A DNA stretch of 64,000 nt. Origin: Clostridiales bacterium UBA1775. Lineage in GTDB: Bacteria > Bacillota > Clostridia > Monoglobales > Firm-18. The notes under the pieces are model-generated. The model ran no database searches and was not told the origin of the DNA. It saw only the letters and a list, made by a program, of their open reading frames with translations. The stretch lies in contig DCGP01000041.1 of assembly GCA_002314595.1 (NCBI GenBank), positions 1 through 64,000 of the forward strand, given 5' to 3'. The position numbers and the translations under genes were made by a program. Below, one piece after another: positions 33,004 to 41,113 of this stretch. How positions within the stretch are numbered: position 1 is the first letter of the stretch; every line of letters starts with the position of its first letter.

Positions 33004-33312
33004 ATGGCAGATAAATTTAATGAAGAAAACAACGAAGAATTGGACAACATTATTGAACTAACAGATGAAGAAACAGGGGAAACAGTTCCTTTTGAACATC
33101 TTGACACAGTTGAAATGGACGGCCACACATACTTTGTTTTAACAGAATTTTTTGAGGAAGAAACAGAGGAAAGCGACATCTACATTATGACTATCGTTAC
33201 AAATGATGACGGTAGCGAAACATTGGAAATCGTTGAGGACCAAGCAACAGTTATGAAGGTTTTTGAAGAATTTAAAACTCGTTGCGACGGCGAATTTGAT
33301 TTTGTAGAATAA
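33004..33312 (+). CDS. DUF1292 family protein
   Basis: A strongly acidic 102-residue protein with the DUF1292 pattern ELTDEETGETVPFEHLDTVEMDGHTYFVL followed by DIYIMTIVTNDDGSETLEIVED. The family (Bacillus YrzB) is typically found with ruvX in Firmicutes, as here, which supports both calls. Its function is unknown. GAAAGGATGATTT provides the ribosome site. It is the last gene before the 6S RNA. Confidence 0.88.
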   Translation: MADKFNEENNEELDNIIELTDEETGETVPFEHLDTVEMDGHTYFVLTEFFEEETEESDIYIMTIVTNDDGSETLEIVEDQATVMKVFEEFKTRCDGEFDFVE

Positions 33313-33365
33313 TTTTTTAAAAATATTGATTTTTTAATAATTATAGCATATAATATTATTAACAA

Positions 33366-33555
33366 GTCAAATCCCTGATGTGTTCGTGATTATTTTCACG
33401 TATTTATAACCAACAGATTTATAAAAGGGAACTTAATCTCCGAAGGCTGCGTGTATGCTCAAATTTATTTGAGAAACCCATAACCCTTTGGGACGTACCC
33501 ACCTGCTGAAGCAGGTTGTAAATTAGGAATCACACGGCACCTTGGGGTAAATTAA
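33366..33555 (+). ncRNA. ssrS: 6S RNA (RNA polymerase regulator)
   Basis: This gene-free region carries the 6S hallmarks: CCCTGATGTGTTCG at the 5' side, GTATGCTCAAA...TTTGAGAAACCCATAACCC in the terminal-stem region (equivalent to E. coli GCAUGCUCGG...CCGAGAAGCCUUAAAAC), GGGACGTACCCACCTGC hairpin sequence, and CACACGGCACCTTGGGG at the 3' side that pairs back toward the start. 6S RNA folds into one long rod with a central bubble imitating open promoter DNA and binds housekeeping RNA polymerase in stationary phase. The ends are approximate. A strong terminator follows. Confidence 0.88.
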
Positions 33556-33561
33556 AAATTT

Positions 33562-33592
33562 GTGCTGTAAATATTTTTTACAGCACTTTTTT
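33562..33592 (+). terminator. Terminator of the 6S RNA
   Basis: A perfect 10-bp stem GTGCTGTAAA / TTTACAGCAC ending in TTTTTT. Confidence 0.85.
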
Positions 33593-33616
33593 ATGTAATT
33601 TTAAAGGAAGATTGTT

Positions 33617-34519
33617 ATGAAGGTTATTACTTTAACACTTAACCCCGCTTTTGACATTCATTACAAAATTGAAAATTTTAAGCCCTATACGGAAAACTAT
33701 ATTGCCGATATACTTGCCCAAAGTGGCGGAAAGGGTGTTAATATTTCCAGGGCTTTAAATATTGCAAGGGTTGAAAACACTGCATACATTGTAGTAGGTG
33801 AAAAGGATAAGGAAGAATTTTTATCGGGTATAGACCTAAATGCAAAATACTTTTACGAGGCTGTCAACATTCGCAGGAATATCACTATTCACAGTGATAA
33901 CCAGCCTGAAACTCGTTTTAGTATGGATAATTTTGCCTTGTCTGACAAGGTGTTTGCCCAAGTTTCAAAATGCCTGCTTACAGAGTGCGACAAAAATACA
34001 ATTTTAACCTTTACAGGCAGAATTCCAAAGGGAATTGAAAAAGAAAAGATTGTTAATTTACTGATAAAATTAAAGGAACAGGGTGTTAAAACAGTCATTG
34101 ACAGTAACTCACTTACAAAAGATGAAATATTTTTAATTAAACCTTGGCTAATAAAGCCAAATTCATACGAATTTGAAAGCATTTTTGGTGGCGATATTTC
34201 AAAAGTCCATCAATTATGTGAAATGGGAATTGAAAATGTAATAGTCAGTTTAGAGGAAAAGGGGGTTGTATTCTCCAACGGAAAAGGCACAATTTCTGTT
34301 GTTCCTCCCACTGTTAATGTTGTATCGTCAATCGGTGCAGGGGACAGCCTTATAGCCGGTTTTATATATGGATTTGTAAATGGCAGGTCTGTAACCGACA
34401 CTGTAAAATATGCAGTTGCATTTGGCACATCTGCCTGCTTAACTGATGGTACAAGCCCACCTATATTTAAAGATATTAACAACATTTTTGAAAGAACAAA
34501 AGTAAAAGGAGATTTATAA
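33617..34519 (+). CDS. PfkB-family sugar-phosphate kinase (1-phosphofructokinase/tagatose-6-phosphate kinase type)
   Basis: A ribokinase-fold kinase of 300 residues. It opens MKVITLTLNPAFDIHYKI and has AQSGGKGVNISRAL, the hexose-phosphate kinase (FruK/LacC) N-terminal signature. The C-terminal catalytic motif SSIGAGDSLIAGFIYGF includes the GAGD base. It phosphorylates a ketose phosphate. With a permease, an epimerase, a polyol-type dehydrogenase and a DeoR-type regulator around it, the gene is probably part of a sugar or sugar-alcohol catabolic route; the exact sugar cannot be read from sequence. The permease follows after 2 bp. Confidence 0.85.
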   Translation: MKVITLTLNPAFDIHYKIENFKPYTENYIADILAQSGGKGVNISRALNIARVENTAYIVVGEKDKEEFLSGIDLNAKYFYEAVNIRRNITIHSDNQPETRFSMDNFALSDKVFAQVSKCLLTECDKNTILTFTGRIPKGIEKEKIVNLLIKLKEQGVKTVIDSNSLTKDEIFLIKPWLIKPNSYEFESIFGGDISKVHQLCEMGIENVIVSLEEKGVVFSNGKGTISVVPPTVNVVSSIGAGDSLIAGFIYGFVNGRSVTDTVKYAVAFGTSACLTDGTSPPIFKDINNIFERTKVKGDL

Positions 34520-34521
34520 AA

Positions 34522-35394
34522 TTGAACTTTATAACTGAATATATTTGGATACCTTTGGTTGCAATATACGGTATTTGCAAAGGCTCAAGAGAAGGTGTCA
34601 AAAAGAAGGCAATGGAAAAGGACAGTATGATGAATGTGCTGTTTTTATACACCTTAATCGGATTTTTGTTTTCCGTTCCATTTGCCGGAAACCCATTTGA
34701 TATTCCGGGGATTTTTTATTTATACATATTTATTAAATCCTTTGTAATATTTTTATCTTGGATACTTTCCTTTTCGGTCATTAAGAAAATGCCCATTAGC
34801 TTGTATGGTGTCCTGGATATGTCAAGAGTCCTGTTTTCTACATTTTTGGGGATTACAGTTTTAGGGGAAGTATTAAACATTCCACAAATTATCGGTCTTT
34901 CGATAGTTATAATAGGTCTTTTGTTAGTTAATACAAACAAAAATAATAATGAAGAAAAGGTGCGACCCCTATACATTTTAGTTGCCGTGATTTCCTGCTT
35001 GTTAAATTCTGTTTCAGCACTCTTGGACAAGTTGCTTTTAAAAAGCAGTTTAATAACAAGTGGTCAATTACAATTTTGGTTTATGTTTTTTATGGCTGCA
35101 ATGTATTTGGTATTTCTTTTCTGCAAAAAAGAAAAGCCGAACCTTTCTTCATCATATAAAAACTTATGGATTGTACTTTTAAGCGTACTTTTAATATTAG
35201 GGGACAGGTGTTTGTTTATTGCAAACGAAATGCCCCAAAGCAAGCTTACAATCATTACATTGGTAAAGCAGTGTTCAACACTTGTTACCATTGTTTTAGG
35301 TAAAATAATGTTTAATGAAAAACGCTTTATATTTCGTTTATCCTGTGCAATATTTATGATTGGCGGAATTATGCTAAGTGTTATATTTAACTAA
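34522..35394 (+). CDS. EamA/DMT-family permease
   Basis: A 290-residue protein with ten hydrophobic segments in two repeated halves, the EamA drug/metabolite transporter layout. Each half ends in a pattern such as GLSIVIIGLLLVNTNK. Translation begins at TTG 34522 behind AAAGGAG, just after the kinase stop, so it is coupled to it. Its last 21 bp overlap the convergent epimerase gene. Transport of a sugar or its derivative is inferred from the neighbours; the family's substrates are diverse. Confidence 0.82.
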   Translation: MNFITEYIWIPLVAIYGICKGSREGVKKKAMEKDSMMNVLFLYTLIGFLFSVPFAGNPFDIPGIFYLYIFIKSFVIFLSWILSFSVIKKMPISLYGVLDMSRVLFSTFLGITVLGEVLNIPQIIGLSIVIIGLLLVNTNKNNNEEKVRPLYILVAVISCLLNSVSALLDKLLLKSSLITSGQLQFWFMFFMAAMYLVFLFCKKEKPNLSSSYKNLWIVLLSVLLILGDRCLFIANEMPQSKLTIITLVKQCSTLVTIVLGKIMFNEKRFIFRLSCAIFMIGGIMLSVIFN

Positions 35395-36051
35395 GCATTC
35401 TCTCATAAAACGAATGCCCTCGTTAATAGACATATTCTTATTAAAAATACTTGAAGTGCCTGCAACGAAAATGTTTGCCCCGGCAAATTTCATTAGTTTA
35501 ACATTTTCAAAGCTAACATTTCCGTCAACTTCAATTTCAATATTGTTATACCCTTTATCATCAAGGTACCTTCTAACTTCCTCAATCTTTTTAATGGATT
35601 GAGGAATTAGTTTTTGCCCTGAAAATCCCGGATTTACAGACATTATTAACACACCATCTATATCATCTAACACATTTTCTAACATATAAATTGGTGTAGC
35701 AGGGTTAATAGCTACCATCGCCTTGCAACCCTTTTGCTTAATTAAATTAAGTGTTCTTTGCAGATGCTTTGTTGTTTCTAAATGAACGGAGATATAATCT
35801 CCACAGCCCACATTGAACCAATCTATTTTTTCCTCCGGCTTTTCTACCATTAAATGAATATCCAAAGGAATGTTGCATCGTTCCTTTAAACTTTTACAAA
35901 AATCTGTTCCCAATGTGATATTAGGTACAAAATTACCATCCATTATATCGATATGTAAAAGCTCTATTCCTTGTTCTTCAAAAACATCTAAGGCTTCTTC
36001 AAGCTTAAAAAAATCAACACACATCATTGATGGAGATATTTTATCCTTCAT
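35374..36051 (-). CDS. rpe: Ribulose-phosphate 3-epimerase family protein
   Basis: A 225-residue TIM-barrel enzyme. It starts KISPSMMCVDFFKLEEAL and shows LHIDIMDGNFVPNITLG (metal and catalytic Asp/His), HLMVEKPEE, VLIMSVNPGFSGQKLI and EVDGNVSFENV, all conserved in Rpe-type epimerases. It may be the housekeeping pentose enzyme or a cluster-specific variant acting on another ketose phosphate such as allulose-6-phosphate; its location in a catabolic cluster favours the second. The start overlaps the dehydrogenase stop by 11 bp, indicating coupling. Confidence 0.85.
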   Translation of the reverse strand: MKDKISPSMMCVDFFKLEEALDVFEEQGIELLHIDIMDGNFVPNITLGTDFCKSLKERCNIPLDIHLMVEKPEEKIDWFNVGCGDYISVHLETTKHLQRTLNLIKQKGCKAMVAINPATPIYMLENVLDDIDGVLIMSVNPGFSGQKLIPQSIKKIEEVRRYLDDKGYNNIEIEVDGNVSFENVKLMKFAGANIFVAGTSSIFNKNMSINEGIRFMRECLVKYNT

Positions 36052-37045
36052 TATCTATTACCACCTTGCAATAAAAATCTTTTCCCTCTCCCATCATTTT
36101 AACTGCCTTTAAACAATCCTTTAAAGGAATTTTGTGAGTAATTAACCTTTTAATGTCAATCTTCTTTTTTGAAATTGCCACCAGGCTTTCCTTCCAATTA
36201 TTCTCATAACTTGCATAAGAGGAATTCCACGTTCCTGATATTTTTAATTCCTTGCGTAAAATGTTTTGATAGTCCTTTGGTGCTAAGGTAACATCTCCCG
36301 ACGGATTGCCCATAAACACCAATCTACCGGAAGGCTTTACGGCACTAATTGCATTTGCTACAGCACTTGACGCCCCTGTACCTTCTAATACTACATCAAT
36401 TTCATCAGCATTTTTATTATATTCTTTAAAGCCAAAGTTTTTGCAAAATTCAATTTTTCTAACATCAATATCGATATAATAAACTTCCTTAGCTCCATAG
36501 CTTTTTGCCCACATACCGGCAATTATTCCAATAGGCCCTGCCCCTGTAATTAAAATGTTTTCGCCACCCTTAATTTCAAGCTTTTGGATGGCGTGTAATG
36601 CCACAGATGTCGGCTCACACATAGCAGCTTCTTCATAGCTTACATTGTCAGGAATATTAACCAAATTCCACTTTTTAACTGCAACATATTCGGCATATCC
36701 ACCATCACATCTTGAACCATAATAATTATAATTACTACATTGTGCATATTTTTCAACCTTGCACATTTCACATTCATTACATGGTATTAGAGGAAAAACT
36801 GCAACTCTTTTTCCTGTTAATTTATCTTCTTTATCATATACTACACGGCCGGCAAATTCATGTCCAGGAACAGTTGGAAAATGATAGGTTCCTGTCCTTA
36901 AAATTCTGCCTATGTCGCTTCCACATATTCCACAAATTTTGACCTTTACCAAAACCTCATCATCACAACATTTTGGAATATCTTTTTCCTCGTATCGCAA
37001 GTCCCCGATACCATATAGATTTGAAACTTTCATTTTTAATTCCAT
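36041..37045 (-). CDS. Zinc-dependent polyol/alcohol dehydrogenase
   Basis: A medium-chain dehydrogenase of about 334 residues. The catalytic zinc region is CGICGSDIG and GHEFAGRVV; the structural zinc lobe has the cysteines CNECEMCKVEKYAQC. NAD binding is at ITGAGPIGIIAGMWAKSYGA. The sequence is closest in character to galactitol-1-phosphate or sorbitol dehydrogenases, converting a polyol (phosphate) to a ketose (phosphate). I chose ATG 37045 behind AAAAGGGG; earlier in-frame codons run into the regulator's promoter region. It diverges from the DeoR-type regulator. Confidence 0.88.
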   Translation of the reverse strand: MELKMKVSNLYGIGDLRYEEKDIPKCCDDEVLVKVKICGICGSDIGRILRTGTYHFPTVPGHEFAGRVVYDKEDKLTGKRVAVFPLIPCNECEMCKVEKYAQCSNYNYYGSRCDGGYAEYVAVKKWNLVNIPDNVSYEEAAMCEPTSVALHAIQKLEIKGGENILITGAGPIGIIAGMWAKSYGAKEVYYIDIDVRKIEFCKNFGFKEYNKNADEIDVVLEGTGASSAVANAISAVKPSGRLVFMGNPSGDVTLAPKDYQNILRKELKISGTWNSSYASYENNWKESLVAISKKKIDIKRLITHKIPLKDCLKAVKMMGEGKDFYCKVVIDNEG

Positions 37046-37110
37046 AGCATTTTCCCCTTTTCCTAAATTATATATTCTGTACTTTGTATTTGCAATATGT
37101 GGCTTTATTA

Positions 37111-37170
37111 TTGACAAACAATCATATTTATGATACAATTCAATCATATTTACTCATATTCAATCACGAA
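37111..37170. promoter_or_regulatory. Promoter of the DeoR-type gene with repeated operator-like boxes
   Basis: Plus strand TTGACA (37111-37116), 17 bp and TACAAT (37134-37139). Overlapping and following it, the sequence CAATCATATTTA occurs twice and CATATTCAATCA once more, making a cluster of short repeats that looks like an operator for the divergent dehydrogenase and regulator genes. Confidence 0.55.
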
Positions 37171-37181
37171 AAGAGGGATAT

Positions 37182-37889
37182 ATGTTGTTTTTTAATGAAC
37201 GATATGATCAAATTATAAAGATTTTGAAAGAAAGAAATGGCGCAACTGTCTTATATTTAGCAAATCATTTGCACGTTAGTCAGCCTACAATAAGGCGTGA
37301 TTTAACACTTTTAGAACGGGACGGAATAATAAAAAGAACCTTTGGTGGTGCAGTAATTAGCGATACTAAAACCTCGGAAATATCTCTTTTGGTACGTGAA
37401 AGTGAGCAGAACAAGGAAAAGGACATCTTAGCGCAAATGGCTCTAAAATACATATCTGATGAAAGTGTGCTTTTTCTTGATGCGTCCTCTACTGTATCAA
37501 GAATTATTAAATATCTTCCAAAATTTTCAAATTTAACAGTTATTACAAACAGTCCTAAAAACAGTCTTAAACTTGCCGAATTGCACATAAAATCCTTTTG
37601 TACAGGTGGACTAATGCTTGAAAATTCCATTGCTTATGTAGGCAGACTTGCAGAAAGCTTTATTACTAACTTTAACGCAGATGTATTCTTTCTTTCAAGC
37701 AGAGGAATTACCGAAGATGGAGAAATAACAGATTCATCATTAGACGAAACATTGATTAGAAAAATTATGATGAAACAATCTAAAAAGAAAATAATGCTTT
37801 GTACTAATAACAAAATAGGGCAAAAGTACCCATATAACCTATGTAACGTTGACGATGTTGATGAAATAATATATGGTTTAAACAAATAA
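37182..37889 (+). CDS. DeoR/GlpR-family transcriptional regulator
   Basis: A 235-residue repressor-type protein. The N-terminal HTH is RYDQIIKILKERNGATVLYLANHLHVSQPTIRRDLTLLERDGIIKRTFGG, the DeoR signature. The C-terminal sugar-phosphate sensor domain has VLFLDASSTVSRIIKYL and TVITNSPKNSLKL. Members usually repress the neighbouring sugar catabolic genes until a sugar phosphate binds. It diverges from the polyol dehydrogenase-epimerase pair and probably controls it, and perhaps the kinase-permease pair. Confidence 0.92.
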   Translation: MLFFNERYDQIIKILKERNGATVLYLANHLHVSQPTIRRDLTLLERDGIIKRTFGGAVISDTKTSEISLLVRESEQNKEKDILAQMALKYISDESVLFLDASSTVSRIIKYLPKFSNLTVITNSPKNSLKLAELHIKSFCTGGLMLENSIAYVGRLAESFITNFNADVFFLSSRGITEDGEITDSSLDETLIRKIMMKQSKKKIMLCTNNKIGQKYPYNLCNVDDVDEIIYGLNK

Positions 37890-37890
37890 A

Positions 37891-37918
37891 AAATACCGTA
37901 GCCTAAGCTACGGTATTT
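37891..37918. terminator. Bidirectional terminator between regulator and rubredoxin
   Basis: A perfect 12-bp stem AAATACCGTAGC / GCTACGGTATTT with a CTAA loop and A/T-runs on both sides. Confidence 0.88.
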
Positions 37919-37929
37919 TTTATATAAAT

Positions 37930-38085
37930 TTATTCTTCTGAAAAAGATTCCTTACCTAATCCACAGATTGGACAAACCCAAGAATCCGGTACTTCTTCCC
38001 AAGGTGTTCCGGGCTCTACGCCATTATCAGGGTCCCCCAATTCCGGATCATAAATGTAACCACACATACAAATATACTTTTCCAT
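37930..38085 (-). CDS. Rubredoxin with a shortened first cysteine knuckle
   Basis: A 51-residue rubredoxin, an iron electron carrier using four cysteines. The body [21 protein letters not shown] and [14 protein letters not shown] matches classic rubredoxins. The first knuckle reads YICMCGY, a C-x-C where the family normally has C-x-x-C; the second, CPICG, is normal. I re-read the bases at 38055-38085 and the short spacing is in the sequence as given. ATG 38085 is preceded by GGAGG. It is a single-gene unit. Confidence 0.88.
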   Translation of the reverse strand: MEKYICMCGYIYDPELGDPDNGVEPGTPWEEVPDSWVCPICGLGKESFSEE

Positions 38086-38137
38086 AGTTTTTACCTCCAT
38101 AATTAAAATATATTTGTATTGTATCACATAATTTTAA

Positions 38138-39196
38138 TTAAATCAATACTTCTTTTCCAATTTCTGCTGATTTATATATTCCGTCTAATATTTTCATAAT
38201 TTCAATGCCGTCCTCTGCAGGTGCCATACACTTTGTTCCGTTAAGGATACAATCTACAAAATGGTCAATCTCTGCTTCAAAGGCTTCACTAAATTCATAA
38301 GGCTTTACGTCAGGTAATTTAACGTCTGCAAGGTAGTCGTTAACCTCTGTATACATTTCAAGCTCGGGGTACATTTTTACGCCACCCTTTGTTCCGTATA
38401 GGTCTAATGTGCATGAGTCTTGCTTGATATTTAGTGCAAAGCTTACCTCAACCTTTAATGTTGCACCATTGTCAAATTTAATAAGTGCAGATGCCAAGTC
38501 TTCAACTGTGCATACGTCCTTTTCAGTTTTGCCAACAGATGTATATGACCTACTGCCTTTAATGTTGCTACGGTCTTTTAGTTTTTCATAGGTAACTGCA
38601 TAAACTGAAACAGGCTTTGGATTGCCCATTATGTAGCGTGCCAAGTCGATAAAGTGAACACCTAAGTCAATAACAGGGCCACCACCTGAAAGTTCTTTAT
38701 TTGCAAACCAGCCACCCGGGTTTCCGTTTCTGCGTAAATATTCTGTACGAACATAGTAAAAATCACCAAAGTAATTTTTATCTGCAAATTCCTTTACAAC
38801 CTTTGAATCTCTGTCGTGTCTGCAAACAAAGCCTACCATCAAAAGCTTGCCGTTTTTGTCTGCCGCTTCCTTCATTTTCTTGGCTTCCTCTAAATTTATC
38901 GCCATAGGCTTTTCTGTGAATACGTGAACACCGGCATTTAGCGCCTTAATTGCAGATGTTGAATGAGCAATATTCCAAGTGCAAACACTTACTCCGTCAA
39001 GGTTTTCCTTTGCCAACATTTCGTCAACATCTGTGTAAAGATGGTCAACATTGTAGGTTTTGCCCATCTTTTCAAGCTGTTCCTTGTTAATATCACAAAA
39101 TGCACATAATTCTACATTAGGATTTTTAATATATCCGTTTATATGATGCTTTGAAATGTTACCTACACCGATAACACCAACTCTTAATTTTTTCAT
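38138..39196 (-). CDS. Gfo/Idh/MocA-family sugar oxidoreductase
   Basis: A 352-residue NAD(P)-dependent dehydrogenase. The Rossmann start is KLRVGVIGVGNISKHHINGY, the conserved EKPMAINLEEA holds the catalytic-site lysine region, and GGGPVIDLGVHFIDLARYIMG is the family's substrate-domain signature with the usual histidine. Enzymes of this family oxidise or epimerise inositols, sugars and glycosides. It lies 11 bp downstream of a TIM-barrel isomerase and opposite an AraC regulator, so the two enzymes probably form a small sugar-conversion pathway. Confidence 0.9.
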   Translation of the reverse strand: MKKLRVGVIGVGNISKHHINGYIKNPNVELCAFCDINKEQLEKMGKTYNVDHLYTDVDEMLAKENLDGVSVCTWNIAHSTSAIKALNAGVHVFTEKPMAINLEEAKKMKEAADKNGKLLMVGFVCRHDRDSKVVKEFADKNYFGDFYYVRTEYLRRNGNPGGWFANKELSGGGPVIDLGVHFIDLARYIMGNPKPVSVYAVTYEKLKDRSNIKGSRSYTSVGKTEKDVCTVEDLASALIKFDNGATLKVEVSFALNIKQDSCTLDLYGTKGGVKMYPELEMYTEVNDYLADVKLPDVKPYEFSEAFEAEIDHFVDCILNGTKCMAPAEDGIEIMKILDGIYKSAEIGKEVLI

Positions 39197-39207
39197 AATA
39201 CTATCTC

Positions 39208-40056
39208 CTAACCGTTAATTTTCTTTTTCAAGAAGTCTAAGGCTTCTGTAATATCTTTTAATGGTGTTTCGCCAACTTCTCTTTCAATTGTTAAATAACC
39301 CTTGTAGCCTATTTCTTCCAATGCTTTTAGGTACTTATCAAAATCTACCGAGCCTTGTCCTAATGGTACTTCTATGCAAGAATCGTCCTCTAAAAGTTCC
39401 TCTTCGGTTGTTACGCCATACAAAACCTCAGGGTTTTTGTAATATATCATCTTGCCGTCCTTGGCGTGAGTATGCACAATATAGTCCTTTAAGTTATATA
39501 CAGCCTCTGCTGAATCGTCCCCAACTACCATTGCAAGATTTGCAGGGTCCATATTAACTGCAACACCCTTTGAACCTAAGGAATCCAAAAATCCTTTTAA
39601 TGTAATTGACTTTTCAGGACCTGTTTCTATTGCAAAATGTGCACCCATAGAATCTGCAAATCTTGAAAGCTCAAAACAAGCTTCTTGCATAATCTTATAT
39701 CTTTCGTGATTTTTATCCTCCGGCACAACACCAATATGTGTTGTAACAATATTTGTTCCAAGGTCAAGTGCCATTTCTACAACCTTTTTAGACTTTTCAA
39801 TTAAGATTGGATTTCTTTCCGGTCTCCAAAAGCCTTCACCGAAATCCCCACAGATTGCAGAAAAACAAAGTCCGTTAGACTTAACTATATCCAAAAGTTC
39901 CTTTCTTTTTTCGCCAACTAAATCCTCCGGTGTTTTTCCCGGCCTTGTACCGTACATTTGCAAGCCTTGTGCCCCGATTTTCGCGGCAGTTTCAATTGCA
40001 GTTTTAGTGTCTGTTCTAAATGATTCTACCATTACACCAATAGGAAAATTATACAT
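39208..40056 (-). CDS. Sugar phosphate isomerase/epimerase (AP-endonuclease-2 fold)
   Basis: A 282-residue TIM-barrel protein of the xylose isomerase-like/AP_endonuc_2 superfamily. It shows IGAQGLQMYGTRPG, NIVTTHIGVVPEDKNHERY, FAIETGPEK and YIVHTHAKDGK, which place the metal-binding Glu, Asp and His residues. It precedes the Gfo/Idh dehydrogenase on the same strand, a frequent pairing in inositol and 3-keto-sugar metabolism. The substrate is unknown. An AGGTTG ribosome site lies before the ATG. Confidence 0.87.
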   Translation of the reverse strand: MYNFPIGVMVESFRTDTKTAIETAAKIGAQGLQMYGTRPGKTPEDLVGEKRKELLDIVKSNGLCFSAICGDFGEGFWRPERNPILIEKSKKVVEMALDLGTNIVTTHIGVVPEDKNHERYKIMQEACFELSRFADSMGAHFAIETGPEKSITLKGFLDSLGSKGVAVNMDPANLAMVVGDDSAEAVYNLKDYIVHTHAKDGKMIYYKNPEVLYGVTTEEELLEDDSCIEVPLGQGSVDFDKYLKALEEIGYKGYLTIEREVGETPLKDITEALDFLKKKING

Positions 40057-40173
40057 ATTTCGTCAACCTCCAAAAATTAGTATTTACAAATTGATTATAT
40101 CGTGTTATACTCATAATGTAAAGTCTTAAAATTGCCTTGTTTTGGTAATATATTGACTTTTGGGAGGAATAAA

Positions 40174-41010
40174 ATGAAAGGTTACGTTTACGAAAAGCAT
40201 GAACTTGTAAATTTATCTTTCCCTGTATTATTTCATTATGATGAATTACATTTGGGGCATAAATTTTCAGTTCATTGGCACGAAAATATCGAAATTTTGT
40301 TTATGCTAAACGGTCATGGGACTGTTACAATTGAAGATACCGAGCACTCTGTTAAAGAAGGAGATATCATTGTAGTAAATTCTAATCGCATTCATCACGT
40401 CCGCTCTCTTACTGACAGGCTTGAGTACTATTGCTTGATTATTGACAAGGACTACTGTGATTCCTTGGGCTTTAATTTAGACCTTATAAATATTGACGAA
40501 AAGTTTAATGACGATAAGCTATTTGATATTATTGCTGAAATTGCCTACGAGGTTAACAATAAAGAGCTTTATTTTGAGTCTATCGTTACCGGAAACGCTC
40601 AAAAGATTTTGGCTAATTTGTTCAGGAACCACGTTAGCAATATTTCCGAATATAACAGCACCGTTGCAGGTGTGGAAATGATTAAACGGTCTATTGAATA
40701 TATCAAAAAGCATTATAGTGAAAAAATTACACTTGAAGATATTGTTGAACATATTGGCTACAACAAATTCTACTTTTGCAGAACATTTAAAAAAATGACA
40801 GGGGTTACGGTTAACGCATACATTAACAACGTGCGTATCCAAAAGGCAAGTGCAATGCTTGTAAATAACGGTTGCTCTGTAAATGAGGCTGCATCAAAAT
40901 GTGGCTTTAATGACATATCCTACTTTACAAAGGTATTTAAAAAGCGTACAAATATGATGCCTTCAAAATTTAAGAGCAATTTCGTTTCAGAAACCAATAA
41001 AATGGAGTAG
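40174..41010 (+). CDS. AraC-family transcriptional regulator
   Basis: A regulator of about 278 residues. An N-terminal cupin sensor domain (SVHWHENIEILFMLNGHGTVTI, VKEGDIIVVNSNRIHHV) precedes the double HTH of AraC/XylS type (ITLEDIVEHIGYNKFYFCRTFKKMTGVTVN and SVNEAASKCGFNDISYFTKVFKK). The ATG at 40174 is chosen behind TGGGAGG. It diverges from the isomerase-oxidoreductase pair and is likely its activator. Confidence 0.92.
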   Translation: MKGYVYEKHELVNLSFPVLFHYDELHLGHKFSVHWHENIEILFMLNGHGTVTIEDTEHSVKEGDIIVVNSNRIHHVRSLTDRLEYYCLIIDKDYCDSLGFNLDLINIDEKFNDDKLFDIIAEIAYEVNNKELYFESIVTGNAQKILANLFRNHVSNISEYNSTVAGVEMIKRSIEYIKKHYSEKITLEDIVEHIGYNKFYFCRTFKKMTGVTVNAYINNVRIQKASAMLVNNGCSVNEAASKCGFNDISYFTKVFKKRTNMMPSKFKSNFVSETNKME

Positions 41011-41035
41011 TTTTAACTTCAAATGTTAAAAATAT

Positions 41036-41068
41036 AACAGAGCAGAAACTTTCTGCTCTGTTTTTTAT
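41036..41068 (+). terminator. Terminator of the AraC-type gene
   Basis: A 10-bp stem AACAGAGCAG / CTGCTCTGTT ending in TTTTTT. Confidence 0.85.
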
Positions 41069-41113
41069 GAAAGATACTCTATTTCTTATAACAAAATTAT
41101 TTATTTTAATTAC

